From the NCBI GenBank assembly GCA_910574455.1, contig CAJSYZ010000001.1, positions 1,093,961-1,157,960 of the forward strand: a stretch of 64,000 bases of DNA, read 5' to 3'. The notes under the pieces are model-generated. The model saw only the letters and a program-made list of their open reading frames with translations. It searched no databases and was not told where the DNA came from. The stretch comes from Trichaptum fuscoviolaceum (taxonomy: Eukaryota; Basidiomycota; Agaricomycetes; Hymenochaetales; Trichaptaceae). The position numbers and the translations under genes are program-made. This document shows, piece by piece, positions 46,962-58,439 of this stretch (positions are counted from its first letter, which is position 1; each line of letters begins with the position of its first letter).

Positions 46962-48799
46962 GACTGCTTTTTTTACCTCACTCTTTCCTTCCTTACCCTG
47001 AGATCTGTGTTACTCCACATTGCGTTGCCAACTTGAACATACATCCGCTCCTCCCCATTCCTGTACTCAAGCTCTTCCCGTTCTCGCTCGGAGACTTTCA
47101 TACCACGAAACAGTGCCTCATCATCTGCAGTTTCCTTGCGAAGAAGCTCGATCAGCTGGAGCTCTTGGTCCAAGAGGTAGACCTGACGTGAGCGTGTTTA
47201 CGCTGACTCATTTCTGTTACTCTGGATTCTCGGATTGTATTCTCGGCGACTGTTCACTTTGAAGGACAAGAACCGATCCTTCTCGTCCTCGAACTGCCCT
47301 TCGACAGACTCGACTTCAGCTTCAAGACGCCTAGAAGACTTCAAATATCAAGCATCATCAATCGGACTTGATACATCCTCATATACATAGGACACACAGC
47401 ATCACATCAATTCAAAATGAACGGCATGAAGGAAATGTTACCCAGCGACCAGGTAAGCTTCCTTGTCACTGTGTACGATTCTGCCACTCACACCGCGCAC
47501 AAATCTATCAAGCTCAGTGGCTCATACGTTAACCCTGATGCCTATCGACGTTTATCTGTTTGCGCTCGTTCATGGTCACTTGGCCTATGTTCTATACTGT
47601 CCAGTGGCTGCAAATGCGACACTCTTTGTCGATCCCTCTGCTTATTGCTTTACCTGAAGTCTCTGCCGATGAAGTATTTGTTCTTACTGAAGTTTCGCGT
47701 CGCCAACGTTCCTTGAAGAGGATCCGCCGTGATCAACTATCCGATATGCCTTGAACCAAACTACGGCCGCTGCAATACACCCTGCATTATTACCTGCCAA
47801 CGAAGAACTAGGACCTCTGACCGGGGATGCAATGACTATCTGTACTATAGCTGATCCTTTGTTGGACGCGGAAAAAGCAGATACGCTGAGATGCTTGGCA
47901 GACCTCGATGCAGAAGCTCCTGTGGGTGACGATGCCTCTGAGAATGCGTTAGACTTAGAACGCAAGACAGTGGCCCCGTCTGACAATCGCTCTCACTCCG
48001 AACTCGACCTCGACCTCTCGAACCTTTGCTTACCTAGTCAGTCTTCATCAAAGTCTCATATGAAGAAGCTGACTTGCCCTGCTCGCATTCGAAGCCTTCT
48101 GGGTGTAGCAGTTGGCGGTATGAAGAAGCAACACCTCGTTACGAAAGCTACCCGACCCGTCAGAATCTTCACTGTTATGCGACACAAGTACACTTGTCGA
48201 CATTGAGGTACTCATACCAGAATATGCAACAAAGGGCCCACTGGACAACGTCGTCGACAAAGCAAGTGCGGTTGGCAACAGAACTACTCTTCCTGGGAAC
48301 ACCTATAGCGAGAACGCGCCTCAGGACTCAGTCACAATTGGTAAGACAATCCACGCCTTGCAGAAGCTACCTATGCTAACGATACAATAGATGCCGACTC
48401 TAGTTCACCCGCTGTAAATGAGATAGGTACTCAGGGGGTGGAGTGTAGCTAAAAGCCTAATAAGAAGAACGAATGAAAGAGACAAAAAGAAGAGGAGAAA
48501 CAACGAAGGAAACTAGAAAGAGTGTCATCCCTTTGCAGAACCGCCAATCGTCCGTATTGTCCATAAGACAATAACCCCGCGCGTCCGTCGCACGGGAGAA
48601 ACCCAGATCAAAAAAAAAAACTCCTAGCAAAAGAAACAAGACGACCGGGTGAACGCGCCAATGTGCAGACACTCGTCGCTGGTCCGTAAGACTCGAAGTC
48701 CGCGACCGCCGCGCGCCCTCGCAAGAAGTCCGGAGACAAGAAACAAAGTCTAGTCGAACGACAGGTATAAGATGGACTCGGAATGCAAGAGTTGTGTGC
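46962..48799. other. No firm gene; weak reading frames
   Basis: A minus-strand charged fragment (46973-47173, ELQLIELLRKE) and plus-strand frames at 47.4-48.2 kb (an Asp/Glu/Ser-rich 150-aa frame) are visible, but I cannot join them into a convincing gene. Remnants of accessory genes are likely. Confidence 0.4.
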
Positions 48800-49581
48800 C
48801 TATGAGGTATGTGTGCCTAAGTGTGCGAGTATCGCAGTCGCAGCGCGATTATTGTCTGACTGATTCACCTCAAGCGCCGTCAGCCTGTCAATTATGCGAT
48901 CCTGGTTTGCACGACTATCCGACGCCATTCGGTCAAGCTTGACCACGATGTCGTCAAGCTTCGCGTCATGCGAAAGCTTCAACTCGATCTTCAAGTAAGT
49001 CAGCACCCTTCTAATTAACATATTATCACATTACTTACGTCGAAGCGTTGTCGCAGACGACCCAATGTCCCCTCGGCCTTGAGCACCGCCCTCCGCAGCT
49101 CCGAGATACGAAGGAATCGCTGAGCGTCTGTCCAATCCAAGAGCTCCATACACCCATCCAGAAAAGCCGCAACGTCTCTGCATAGACATAAGATGAGACC
49201 GAAGGCAAACAGAGAGAAGATGACACGACGTACCGGACAATGGCATCCAACGACGCCTGAGTCCTCGTATGAAACTGCAGAGGTAACAAGACCTGTAACA
49301 GGTCGTTGCCTCCTGCATGCAGTCCCTCCAACTTGTTGCTCAGGTCTCGCGCCATCTGCTCGACCTTCAACTGTCAGAGACAGCGTCGATGGAGAAGGAA
49401 GTAAAGTCGTACGTGCCTCTTGCCTCTTGATGAGGTATTTGATACCCTTTGTCGCCAGTCGACCAATCTCGGTCGCCCCCACCACCTCGAGCACCAGCGA
49501 CCCGATGAACTTCAATGCTTCTAGTGCATCTCGCCCGTGACGCGAACGTTGACGGCGTTGGAGGACGGCGACGGTAGACAT
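48800..49581 (-). CDS. Hypothetical helical protein
   Basis: Start MSTVAVLQRRQRSRHGRD at 49581. Supported downstream joins: ...LDAIVR to DVAAFLDGCMELLDW (intron with GTACGT and TATGCAG ends), and LRQRFD (ends 49039) to IELKLSHDAKLDD (48800-48988). The first junction, after about 49430, is not resolved to a canonical donor. The product would be about 200 aa, mostly alpha-helical, and ends in a coiled-coil-like DRLTALEVNQSDNN segment. Family not recognised; similar helical proteins are common in Agaricomycete accessory regions. Confidence 0.55.
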
Positions 49582-50889
49582 TAGAGGGCAAGAACGTATG
49601 CGAAGGTGAAGGAGGCAGACAGAGTTTGTGAGGAAAGCAATAGAGAGTCACAAACGACGAGCAGCGCAAACCTTGTACGTGCCATACTCACGGTACAGCA
49701 TCGGCGCCTAACGCTCAAAGGCTGCGCTCCTAGGAATGAAAGAAGGTCGATGCTTCTCGTCTTACGCAATGTTTGATCTAGTAAACTGACAGAAAATTCA
49801 ATGAAATTCGACATCACTTTTCTTCTAATGATTCTTGTATTAAATCTGTAACTACGACATATGTACAAGTAAGATATCAATGTCAAAAAAAATGGACCCC
49901 GTTTAAAGAGACACAAAGTGTTATATGAGTGAAAGTGCAAGTCTGCGAAAACATAAATTCAAATCGCCGTTTATTTCTGATCGTCTGAATCACAAAGCCT
50001 AAATCCTAATCCACGTGGCGAAGTGAACAGGCACAAGATATCTAGTCTACAAATCTACAAATCGCCCGCGCCGCACACACTGTATTCCTAGACAAACGTA
50101 CAATGACATTGTTAACTGAGATAAGACGACAGTCAATGAGAGAGTGTATTTAAAGCGTGCGATATTAGCCTCATGACTCAATTAACGCACAGCATGATGT
50201 CACTTTGATCCTACATCAAATGTGCATTATATATATGGACTCATTACACAATAAGTAATACATGGCTATAAAGTGTGGGAGTAAGGGATTTGCCGGCGCA
50301 GCTCGGCCTGTATCTAGTAGTAGTACTATTCAAGTTGTTTTCCCGACTCCGAGTCAGCAAGAGCCCGACGTGGACATCGCCGCTCGCCTTTTCCCAGACT
50401 GCCAGTGAGCCCCTTCCTCAACTCCCCAACCATGCGCACAAACTCTCTCATCTCATCCTCTTGCACTACCTTGAGGCTTGTCATTTTTTTCAACCTTGGC
50501 GCTGTCTCCTTCACATATGACATCTTCCATGCGCTGCTCTCCTGCACTTTGTACTAAATTATGTCGTAACAGATCTGGGCGGAATGGGAGACAGAGGTCT
50601 GCACGAGCATGGCACAGGAGTTCAAGGCTGGTGAGTTTATTGTCCTTCTCAATCCTTTTACTTCACGTTATTTACATACCATTTGATACAGAATCCTAGC
50701 TCACACCGTTTACAGCGCACGCAAGATGGTGCAATTCTGGAACACCGCCAGACAGCACCACCACCATTGCCATCGCACTCCTGCTACTAGTAGTACCCAG
50801 CATCGACATGATGACTTCCCACGTGGGGTCTGACACTGGCATCACAGGCCCTCCGTCGTCCGCTACCACCACTGACAGCCATGGTCAGG
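49582..50889. other. Gene-poor stretch
   Basis: AT-rich first half without coding signal. The second half contains ACTAGTAGTA words and fragments that may belong to the decayed BCS1-like gene beginning near 50.9 kb. Confidence 0.4.
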
Positions 50890-52326
50890 TTGGAAACTAG
50901 AGACTTCCGGAGACACTTTCATTGTTGTGGGGACTGGTAAGTAGCCCTAGTAGTTATCCGCTATTGCAACAATAGCTCATGACCCGATGAACACAACTAC
51001 ATGACTGGCTGATGCTATGGTTGTTGAAGCGCTTAGAATGCCAGCACGCTTACGAGTTCGAGACGACAGCGCGCACCATCTTGCCGGGCAAGTCTTCTTT
51101 TAGAGACAAGTCATTCGGAGATGAGGAGCTCAAAGGCTTCCAGTTTGCCTCACCAGACGACCATCAAATTCATATCTATTTCGCTGATTCCATGGCTCAT
51201 GGCAGGGATTTAAGAGATGCTCCTTGCCGACACAAGGGACTTCTTGCAATCAGAGAAGGTATGTACATAAAGTGCCACACATCGACTGAAAGTTTAACCT
51301 CTCTTTCTGAATCAGTGGTGCGCTGACCGTGGTAACCACTCTCGTCGCGACAATTTCCTCTATCGTGTCCCTGGCTTGGGCAGATCATCGTTGATCCATG
51401 CCCTTGCTGGCGCGCTCATGCTCGACATTCTCGCCATCTCACGATCCGCTTTTTGGATGAACGATGTGACGTTGTCGTCGCTTATGGGCCGTGTGCCTGC
51501 CCCGTGTATTGTCCTTCTCGAGGACCTTGACGCTGCATTCACCGCTCAACTTCGCGCGACGGGTCCTCAACCTGTGTTCCTGGTGGTAAGAAGAAGAGCT
51601 CTTTGTTGTCCGACAACAAGGATAAGATGACGATGATGACGACAATGAAGAAATTGGCAAGAAGAAGAAAAGCAAGAAATATGACACTCTATCCGACGTG
51701 AACACGCTCTCTCTTTCTGGCCTTCTTAACGCACTTGATGGTGTCGCCGCTGCTGTTGGCCGCTTCCTCGTCTCGTCGCAGCGACGAACCATCTTGAGCG
51801 TTTCGACCCCGCGCTCTCGCACCCCGGTGGCATGGATGTTTGGATCGAGTTCAAAAGCGCAAGCCCTAGGCAGGCTCAAGCGCTCTTCTGCGACTTCTTC
51901 CTGTACGCGGACGTCAAGAAGCCCGAGATCACCAAACGCGAAGGCGAGCTCGATGGGATCAGCCTCCCCACCCCACCCCATCCTCTGGATCGATTTCGGA
52001 AATTCCGGTGTCGGTATTTGCGTCCGATGCCTCGAGTACCGCAACCTTGAGCTCGAGCTCATTGATGAGAGGTGCGTCAAACAGTCTACCTGACGTTGGC
52101 AAAGCAGCTCACGACGCAAATTGCGAATTCATCAAACGGGAAAAAGTATTACTTCATCTTAGATATCGTTCAAGTAGTCATGTCCTATTCCTCGACAAAC
52201 ACCTCTGTGCCACCACCATTGCCGCCGAAACGGAGATCGCTCGGTTTCAACATGCAGAATAAGTCGATTATCGGCCGACAGCGCAATCCCCCCAGCTCTA
52301 AGGACAAGAAACGCTCCTTCATTTAA
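50890..52326 (+). pseudogene. Decayed BCS1-like AAA ATPase
   Basis: Pieces of a mitochondrial BCS1-type AAA protein appear in order but in changing frames: SGDTFIVVGTG; LMLWLLKRLECQHAYEFETTART; PGLGRSSLIHALAGALMLDI (Walker A with Arg in place of the catalytic Lys); VPAPCIVLLEDLDAAF (Walker B); DVNTLSLSGLLNALDGVAA; then, after a shift near 51775-51800, HLERFDPALS and GMDVWIEFKSASPRQAQALF. BCS1 proteins are membrane AAA ATPases; Agaricomycetes carry many relatives. The lost Lys and the frame breaks make this copy non-functional. Its last frame ends at 52326. Confidence 0.82.
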
Positions 52327-52959
52327 ACTACTTCTTCCATAGCGGATTGGGATGCATTGATCCCATTTCCCACATTGGCATGGTTCCGGTTTCGAGTTGT
52401 ATCCAGGGATGACTGATTGTATGACGGCTTACTCGTGGCTTTGCCTTCTAGAGCTGATGGAACAGCTTCTTGTGCAGTGGGCTATGTCTTCCTGACTTCT
52501 TCGGAGTTAACCTGACTCACTTTCTTGTTTGTTTGTGCATAAAATGAAAAGAAGCCTCATAATCGAGTCATCTAGAAGAAATCCTTCTTATCTCCTGTCA
52601 GTTCAGCTTGAGGTTTATCCGAGCCATAGTATAATGCACTGATAGATTCCTCTCTTCTTTTCCCAGAAGAATAAGGCATCAGAAAAATGCGTGCAAGAGC
52701 TTTGTATAAATGTGAACTCGGAGTGGGTGTCGCCCCTCCCCGCCACCCACCCACCCATTCAACCCTTCGCCATGAACTTTTATCATATTCTGTTGGGGCT
52801 CCACATGCTCCTATTGATTGACCATGCTGTGCTTCGAGTACGCATCGCGCGAAGACTTCCTTGGACACAAAGGAGGATATCTAGGATGCAAAAATTCGTG
52901 CTTACTTTCTATTTCCTCTCAAAATCACTGCACTGACTTTTTGCCAGCTTCACAAACAG

Positions 52960-53817
52960 ATGCAACATCTCCTCGACTACCTGGGGGTTCCGCCAACGCC
53001 TCTTCTTCAACTTCGCAGTTATACACTCGGACCTCTTGTTCCTGAAGTATGTCTGACCACCGCGACGATGGAGAATGCCGTAGACGTCATCTATGCTTCC
53101 TTGCCGGATGCCCCGGAACGACGCTTCGTTGCCCTCGACATTGAATGGGCGAGTAACTCACCAGAGCTATATCGCGTGGACCTCATCCAACTCGCGGTTC
53201 AGCAACATGTGTTCCTCCTCCGGACTCATCTACTTAATGCTCTTCCCCCAAGATTGGAACAATTATTAGGTGATGAAACTGTATGGAAAGTGTCAGCAGG
53301 AATCGCTGGTACGACAATCCCATTTCTTCTCTCATTATTCGGCATAACTGAACTAATTGGCAGGTGATGCGACTCGCATCAGGAATAAATTTGACATTCC
53401 CGTATCCTCCTGTGTCGATTTGACAGATTGGGCGCGCTTCGTTTACCCCGATTTCTGGCCAAGAACGCCAACTTGGCTCCAGCTGCTTCTGAACCCCCGT
53501 CTCTGGTTCAAGTTTCCGCAACCGTTTATAAAGCTGGAGGAGATGGCGGGCAGGCTCCTGCAGACAAACATCGAAAAAGATGTCTTGGTCACGATGAGCA
53601 ATTGGGCCGAAGTTGAGCTGTCGGCTGCTCAAGTCCATTGTAAGTTATCCTTTTCAAGTTGTCACTCAGGCTGACCATCTTCTCACTTGCATCTGCTCTA
53701 TTAGATGCGGCAATCAACGCGCACAGCACGTTTGCTGTTGCTTCCGTCTTGAATCAAGATGCCTTGGCCTTACCGGATACAATAATCCATCACTTCCCAA
53801 TGCTCGATATTGAGTAG
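52960..53817 (+). CDS. 3'-5' exonuclease-like (DEDD) protein, last Asp replaced
   Basis: Exons 52960-53308, 53364-53639 and 53705-53817 give 245 aa from ATG at 52960; more 5' exons are possible. Motif I is RFVALDIEW (Asp60, Glu62). The motif II region is VSAGIAGDATRIRNKF. The motif III region is YAAINAHSTF near residue 209, where the family usually has YAAxDA; the Asp that should bind metal is Asn here. RNase D/WRN-type exonucleases need four acidic residues, so activity is probably lost or weak. Introns are short with good ends and phases, so the gene still looks expressed. It follows the BCS1-like relic on the same strand. Confidence 0.75.
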
Positions 53818-54451
53818 GCTGAGGCCCGTTTGAATAGTGCTAACGGTGTTATCTTGTTGAGTAAATTGTTGAGTGCATGCTCTTGTCTTCAAAAGTTGCC
53901 AGGAGCATCGTGATTGTATCTATTATTGAATTGCTTCTCGTTGAATGATCATTGTAGACTGAGGTTGTCAATGGTGTTTGCTGTCGCTTTCAAGATGTCA
54001 TGAAGATGAAGGTAGCTTGAAATCTCAAAACAGAGGTCCAAGTTCACTTGAGTACAGTAGTGGTAGTAGTAGTAAATCTCACTTGAGTCTGACTTGCCAC
54101 CTGATGTACAGCTTCCCTCCTTACGCACTGGTTTTGTCCTGAAACGCCGTTTTAAGGCCATCAGGCAGCCAGGCAACACTTCAGGCAGGCATGACAACGC
54201 TTCAACCCATTTAAGGAAGCTTCAGGACGCGCCAGCCGCCGTAAGCAATCCCTGATGTATTACACTTGAGCACTGAAATCCTGACTTGCATTCTGATGCA
54301 CTGAGAGACGGCTTGCATCCTGAAACACTCCTTATTTCAGTGAGATAAGGCAATCAGTGTATTTTCAGACGAAGTAGCGACCCTTCAGACAGGTGCCAGC
54401 CAAATCAGGACGCGTCAGTCGCCGTAAGCAAAAGGAAGTTTCCCTGATGCA
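53818..54451. repeat. Repeat-like stretch
   Basis: No gene. From about 54100 there are reiterated words (CTTCAGG, GCCGTAAGCAA, CTGATGCACTGA) like those at 21.6-22.0 kb. The last part (AGTTTCCCTGATG) is the left flank of the foldback element. Confidence 0.55.
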
Positions 54452-55329
54452 CTGTTATTGCGCGTGACAGGTATTCAAGCCAGATTAGGTGTTTAATAGT
54501 TAAAAAGGTAACCCGTGAGAAATAAAGTCAGTCTGGCTTTGTTTGAGGGAAACAGCTGTCTGAAACAGCCACTTGAGCCAGCCTTTCTGTGCTGCAGCAA
54601 TACAGCTTTGTCACACAGTTTATCTGTCTACTTTGATGTCAGAAAGGCTGTCTTAATGGGCTGTCACACGCTGTGTCAGCCAAACTGTCTCATTGTAAGT
54701 CAGACACACGTGACAGCATAACTGTCTTCTTTGACTGACTTGCATTCAGACACCTGTGTTAGTCACTTCAGCTGACTTTATTAGAAACAGCAAGGCTACC
54801 TTTACTGCCTGTCTTTCTTACAGATAGTCTGTCCAGACAGCCCAGCTGTTTTACTTTCAGACAGCAATAGCCTTCTTATTTTCCCGCTCAGTACTCCACT
54901 CGATAGCCCACTCTTAACAATTGAAACAGCTGGGCTGTCTGGACAGACTATCTGTAAGAAAGACAGGCAGTAAAGGTAGCCTTGCTGTTTCTAATAAAGT
55001 CAGCTGAAGTGACTAACACAGGTGTCTGAATGCAAGTCAGTCAAAGAAGACAGTTATGCTGTCACATGTGTCTGACTTACAATGAGACAGTTTGGCTGAC
55101 ACAGCGTGTGGCAGCCCATTAAGACAGCCTTTCTGACATCAAAGTAGACAGATAAACTGTGTGACAAAGCTGTATTGCTGCAGCACAGAAAGGCTGGCTC
55201 AAGTGGCTGTTTCAGACAGCTGTTTCCCTCAAACAAAGCCAGACTGACTTTATTTCTCACGGGTTACCTTTTTAACTATTAAACACCTAACTTGAATCTG
55301 GCTTGAATACCTGTCACGCGCAATAACAG
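54452..55329. mobile_element. Foldback element (400-bp arms, 72-bp spacer)
   Basis: Arms 54452-54851 and 54924-55329 are near-perfect reverse complements starting CTGTTATTGCGCGTGACAGG. The right arm has about 6 extra bases (AAGTTA region). The spacer is 54852-54923. It is embedded in a repeat whose uninterrupted relative is at about 21580-21690, so it is probably an inserted non-autonomous element. No coding capacity is evident; the identical 68-aa frames in the two arms are mirror images. Confidence 0.88.
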
Positions 55330-55680
55330 CGTTCTAAAGAAGGGACACAGCTTCACACGCCCTGTCTTCACTTCAGACAGCTTCCTATGTTTGCCGTGAG
55401 TGGCACTTTTCGCTACTGCTATTGTGTGACGCATATTACCATTTTCAGCAGTGCTGTTATGTCACAGCCGTGACTTTGCATTCAAGGTTCCGCTTGTTTC
55501 CGAGTTTCCGTATCCGAGTGAGTCCGAATTTGCTCCTCTGTACGCCTTTTTACATAAAAAATTCTCGATTGAATATGAATAATATCCAAGTGAGCTCTTC
55601 GAAACACTGGATGCGGTTTAGAATACGTTATCCTTCCGAATATATTCATGATCGACTCAATCAGTGACTGACTCGGACCA
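55330..55680. other. Right flank of the foldback element; no gene
   Basis: Begins with the interrupted host repeat (GTTCTAAAGAAGGGACACAG to about 55400, matching 21.58-21.65 kb in reverse). The rest is AT-rich without a gene. Confidence 0.5.
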
Positions 55681-55689
55681 TTGTATAAC

Positions 55690-55960
55690 TTCCGTCACAC
55701 AATTTGTTGATTTAGATCACATCCTCCAGGTCGCACAGCACATTACTACCATGATGGTGTAGATGATGGTCGAGACAGTGCCTCTTCGAAATTGTATGCC
55801 GTGCCGTCCGGTAATGTTGCGCTAGTCAAGAAGATTTCTACAGATGTAGCAGATGATGTAGCAGCTCGGGACCAAGTGATAGGATCGTGCATAGATCTCT
55901 TCGGTCTCGATCACTCAACTCATGATAGGCTTTGTCGTAAAAGTAGGTTCTGCGCAGCAG
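55690..55960 (-). pseudogene. Duplicated 3' fragment of the GH20 hexosaminidase gene
   Basis: Minus-strand translation contains DPITWSRAATSSATSVEIF and TLPDGTAYNFEEAL, clearly the counterparts of DPITWPRAATSAEIFWTG and TLPDGTARNVEEAL in the intact gene (58901-59154). It carries a 6-nt insertion and other changes, and has no upstream gene. It is in the same orientation as the intact copy about 3.2 kb away. Confidence 0.85.
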
Positions 55961-56186
55961 TCGGAGAGACTCGCGAGGAGATGATCGATAAGGACGGGAT
56001 TATGACGAAGGATCTCGAGATGGCGATTCAAAAAAAGCACTATTATCATTGGGAGGCTATAAATGGTTATGTGGATGCAGTAAACGTCAAAAGAAACCCG
56101 TTTCAGGCTACATAGTTCTGTAACCATAGAAGAGACACTAGCTACGATTACGTTTGGAAGGCATCATGTCCATACGAGCAGTGGCA

Positions 56187-57188
56187 TCAAGTAGACGTGG
56201 AAGTGGAAGTGGACGTAGAAGTGGAAGTGGAGCTCGGAGCATTGCTACTGTATACCGAGGAAGGTCCCGCAAGGAAGCCTGCAGGGGGTCCCGTCATACG
56301 GGGCGCTGCCGCCATAGGAGGACCGGCGGGCGTCACTGCTGGAATTTACAAGTCAGTTAAGGGGAATGGACTAGACATGTGTTGCGCACCCAAGGGCCCT
56401 ACCGAAGACGACGCCGGTGGACCAGCGTAAGTGTCCGCAGGCCCGAAGCCGGTGCCAGGCGCGGCCCCACCGGCAGCCTGTCGGATAGCTTGAAGGGCTT
56501 CCCACTCCTTGATCATAGTCACTATGAGGTCTTCCGGCTTTGTGCCCAACTTGATAATGCCAGCGTCTGTCGCCTCGGCCATGACTCGTGCGATGAGGGC
56601 GGGGTCGGCGAAGAAGACAAGGAGTTGGTTGAACTGATCGTCGGTGATTACGCTTGCTTTTGGTGGTGGTGGTAATGCTGGTGGTGCTGGTGCTGGTGCA
56701 GTTGGTGCAGTTGGTGCAGTTGGTGCAGTTGGTGCAGTTGGTGCAGTTGGTGCAGTTGGTGCAGTTGGTGCAGTTGGTGCAGTTGGTGCAGTCGGTGTTG
56801 GTGGTGCGAAAGCCTGGTCAACGACGACGCGGCCCAATTTGAGGCTCGCTGCAAATGCCCTGTAGTCGCGGTCGCCCTGACGGATTGCATAGAGGCGACG
56901 CAGGGCATCGAGCTGTTGGTTCGAGTGCAAGAACCGCTTCCTAAAGTCGTCTGCAAACAACGCGAAAGTAGCTAGCGAAGCAAGCCTCGATCTGTTTCCA
57001 TTCCACCATTGTGACGCGCTGGGTTCCTTGAGATGGATTCCTGCAAGCTGGACTTTGCTTCTTTCGGAAAGCTTAAGTGTATGGATCTCGTCTTGGATGT
57101 CAAATGCATCACTGCAGTTGTCGAGAAAGACGGTGATCGCATCTGGAGTAAGAGGACCGTTGAAGTCTGATATCGTCGGAATCCCCAT
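56187..57188 (-). pseudogene. Gag-like gene, copy C (nonsense before tail)
   Basis: Intronless. Start MGIPTISDFNGPLTPDAI at 57188; the frame is open to a TAA at 56346-56348, giving 280 aa. It is closest to copy A ([39 protein letters not shown]). It carries a Pro-Thr-Ala repeat expansion in the middle. After the TAA the same frame continues (IPAVTPAGPPM...) to the Ser/Thr tail and a TGA at 56187, so a single nonsense codon separates body and tail. The 280-aa form could still be made. Confidence 0.72.
56690..56795 (-). repeat. 9-bp coding minisatellite (PTA repeat)
   Basis: About eleven units of GTTGGTGCA on the plus strand encode (Pro-Thr-Ala)n in gag-like copy C. Copies A and B lack it at the corresponding position. 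Confidence 0.9.
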
Positions 57189-57379
57189 GACTTTGAGAGA
57201 GGTAAGTGGATGAGGAACTTGAAAGTAAGAGGAAATTGTTGCTCTTATATACTGTAATTTGGTACCCGTGAACCAACTTGACAACAGCTTCCGATCCTAT
57301 TTCGAGTCGCCTGATGAATGGTGACTTTACTACATGTGCCGGAGTACGCTACAGTTGAGTTGTCCTCCGAAGATCAAGG

Positions 57380-57620
57380 GGCTGCATTTGCCAAATTTTG
57401 TAGCATTCACCGTGCCCAGTGGAACGCCGCTGTAGAATAAGCCTCCGAACAAATGAGAAGTTGCCAGTTTTCCATTCATCCAGGTCTGTTTCGACATATC
57501 TCTTACGTCGTGTATTGCTCCCGGTGGAACGCTATGACGGTAAGATCAATTTCCGGAGACGAATGAGAGTGATTGCTAGTTTTCTGTTCATGTTCGACTC
57601 GATTGAGAGACGGGGAAAGC
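57380..57620 (-). repeat. Upstream degenerate repeats of module C
   Basis: Two diverged ~105-bp units with CCGAACAAATGAGAAGTTGCCAG, TTTTCCATTCATC and GGTGGAACGCTATGACGGTAAGATC, equivalent to the repeats near 17.7-18.4 and 20.6-21.1 kb. Confidence 0.65.
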
Positions 57621-57871
57621 AGTTGGCCGGACTGTGGGATACGCTTGTTTCGCACATAGGGATCCTCGGGCTGATAGTAATGAAGAGTGAAGCCAAAGAC
57701 AGAGAGAAGTTGGCAACGGGTTTGCTTCAAAGGCTCTTACGACACTTCCTGCACATTTGTAGAGCGATTGCTAACGCTGTGCTATAACTGAAGAGCATTG
57801 ACTACCAGTGCCCAATGTATAGCCAGAGCAGAGTTCCGTACGTTATGATTGTTATCTTTATTAAATTGGCA

Positions 57872-58400
57872 TCATATACGCAAATGACAACTGGTCAGCG
57901 CCTTGTAATTTTCATTTGAAAGCAGGGTAAACATACGAACGTTTCGCTTGCTACAGTGCGCGCTGTCACGGTCCCGTTCAAATCTCCACTTGATGCTCGG
58001 GTGCAGAATCTTAGCATGGTTGCGCTTCTCTTCCTCTCCATCCGGATTGGGTAGAAATGTGCATAGAGGCTTAGCTTTCATCAAACGGTCTGAAGTGCGA
58101 ATACTGAGGTATCGAGACGAGTGTGACGTCGCCTTCACTCCTTCGCACCATCCACTTCCTCTCTGCCACTTCCTCTGTCAGCGCTCCACCGAAGATTTGA
58201 CAGAGCTCACCATCAAGACACATTAGACAGCCCCTGAGCAACAACAGATAAGCAACGTCAACCGCATTGCCCCAGGGACCATCTTCATATTTCAATGCTT
58301 CCCGGACTTCTTCGACAGTCACGCCCTCTGTAAGCTTTGCCCCTTAGAGTCAATCCACCACATATCCTCCTCAATTCTCTCTAAACCCTTAATAAATTTG
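57872..58400 (-). CDS. Small companion gene of the gag-like module, copy C
   Basis: A minus-strand frame reading VTVEEVREALKYEDGP, GNAVDVAYLLLLRGCLMCLDGE, then EEVAERKWMVRRSEGDVTLVSIPQYSHF ends near 58071. Adjacent frames carry LMKAKPL, PSIKWRFERDRDSAH and KRNVRMF down to 57872. The same protein words occur at 18.5-19.0 kb. Exact start, introns and whether the parts form one protein are not established. Family not recognised; no cysteine cluster or membrane segment is obvious. Confidence 0.4.
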
Positions 58401-58439
58401 AAGTCAGTCTGATTGACATGAGCGATTTGAGTGGTGGGT

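Noticed and set aside
54515..55260. Pair of identical 68-aa genes in opposite orientation
   Set aside because: They are the two arms of the foldback element; no start context or codon evidence supports coding.
55792..56115. Plus-strand 107-aa frame
   Set aside because: It is antisense to the decayed hexosaminidase fragment, whose minus-strand translation matches the intact gene.
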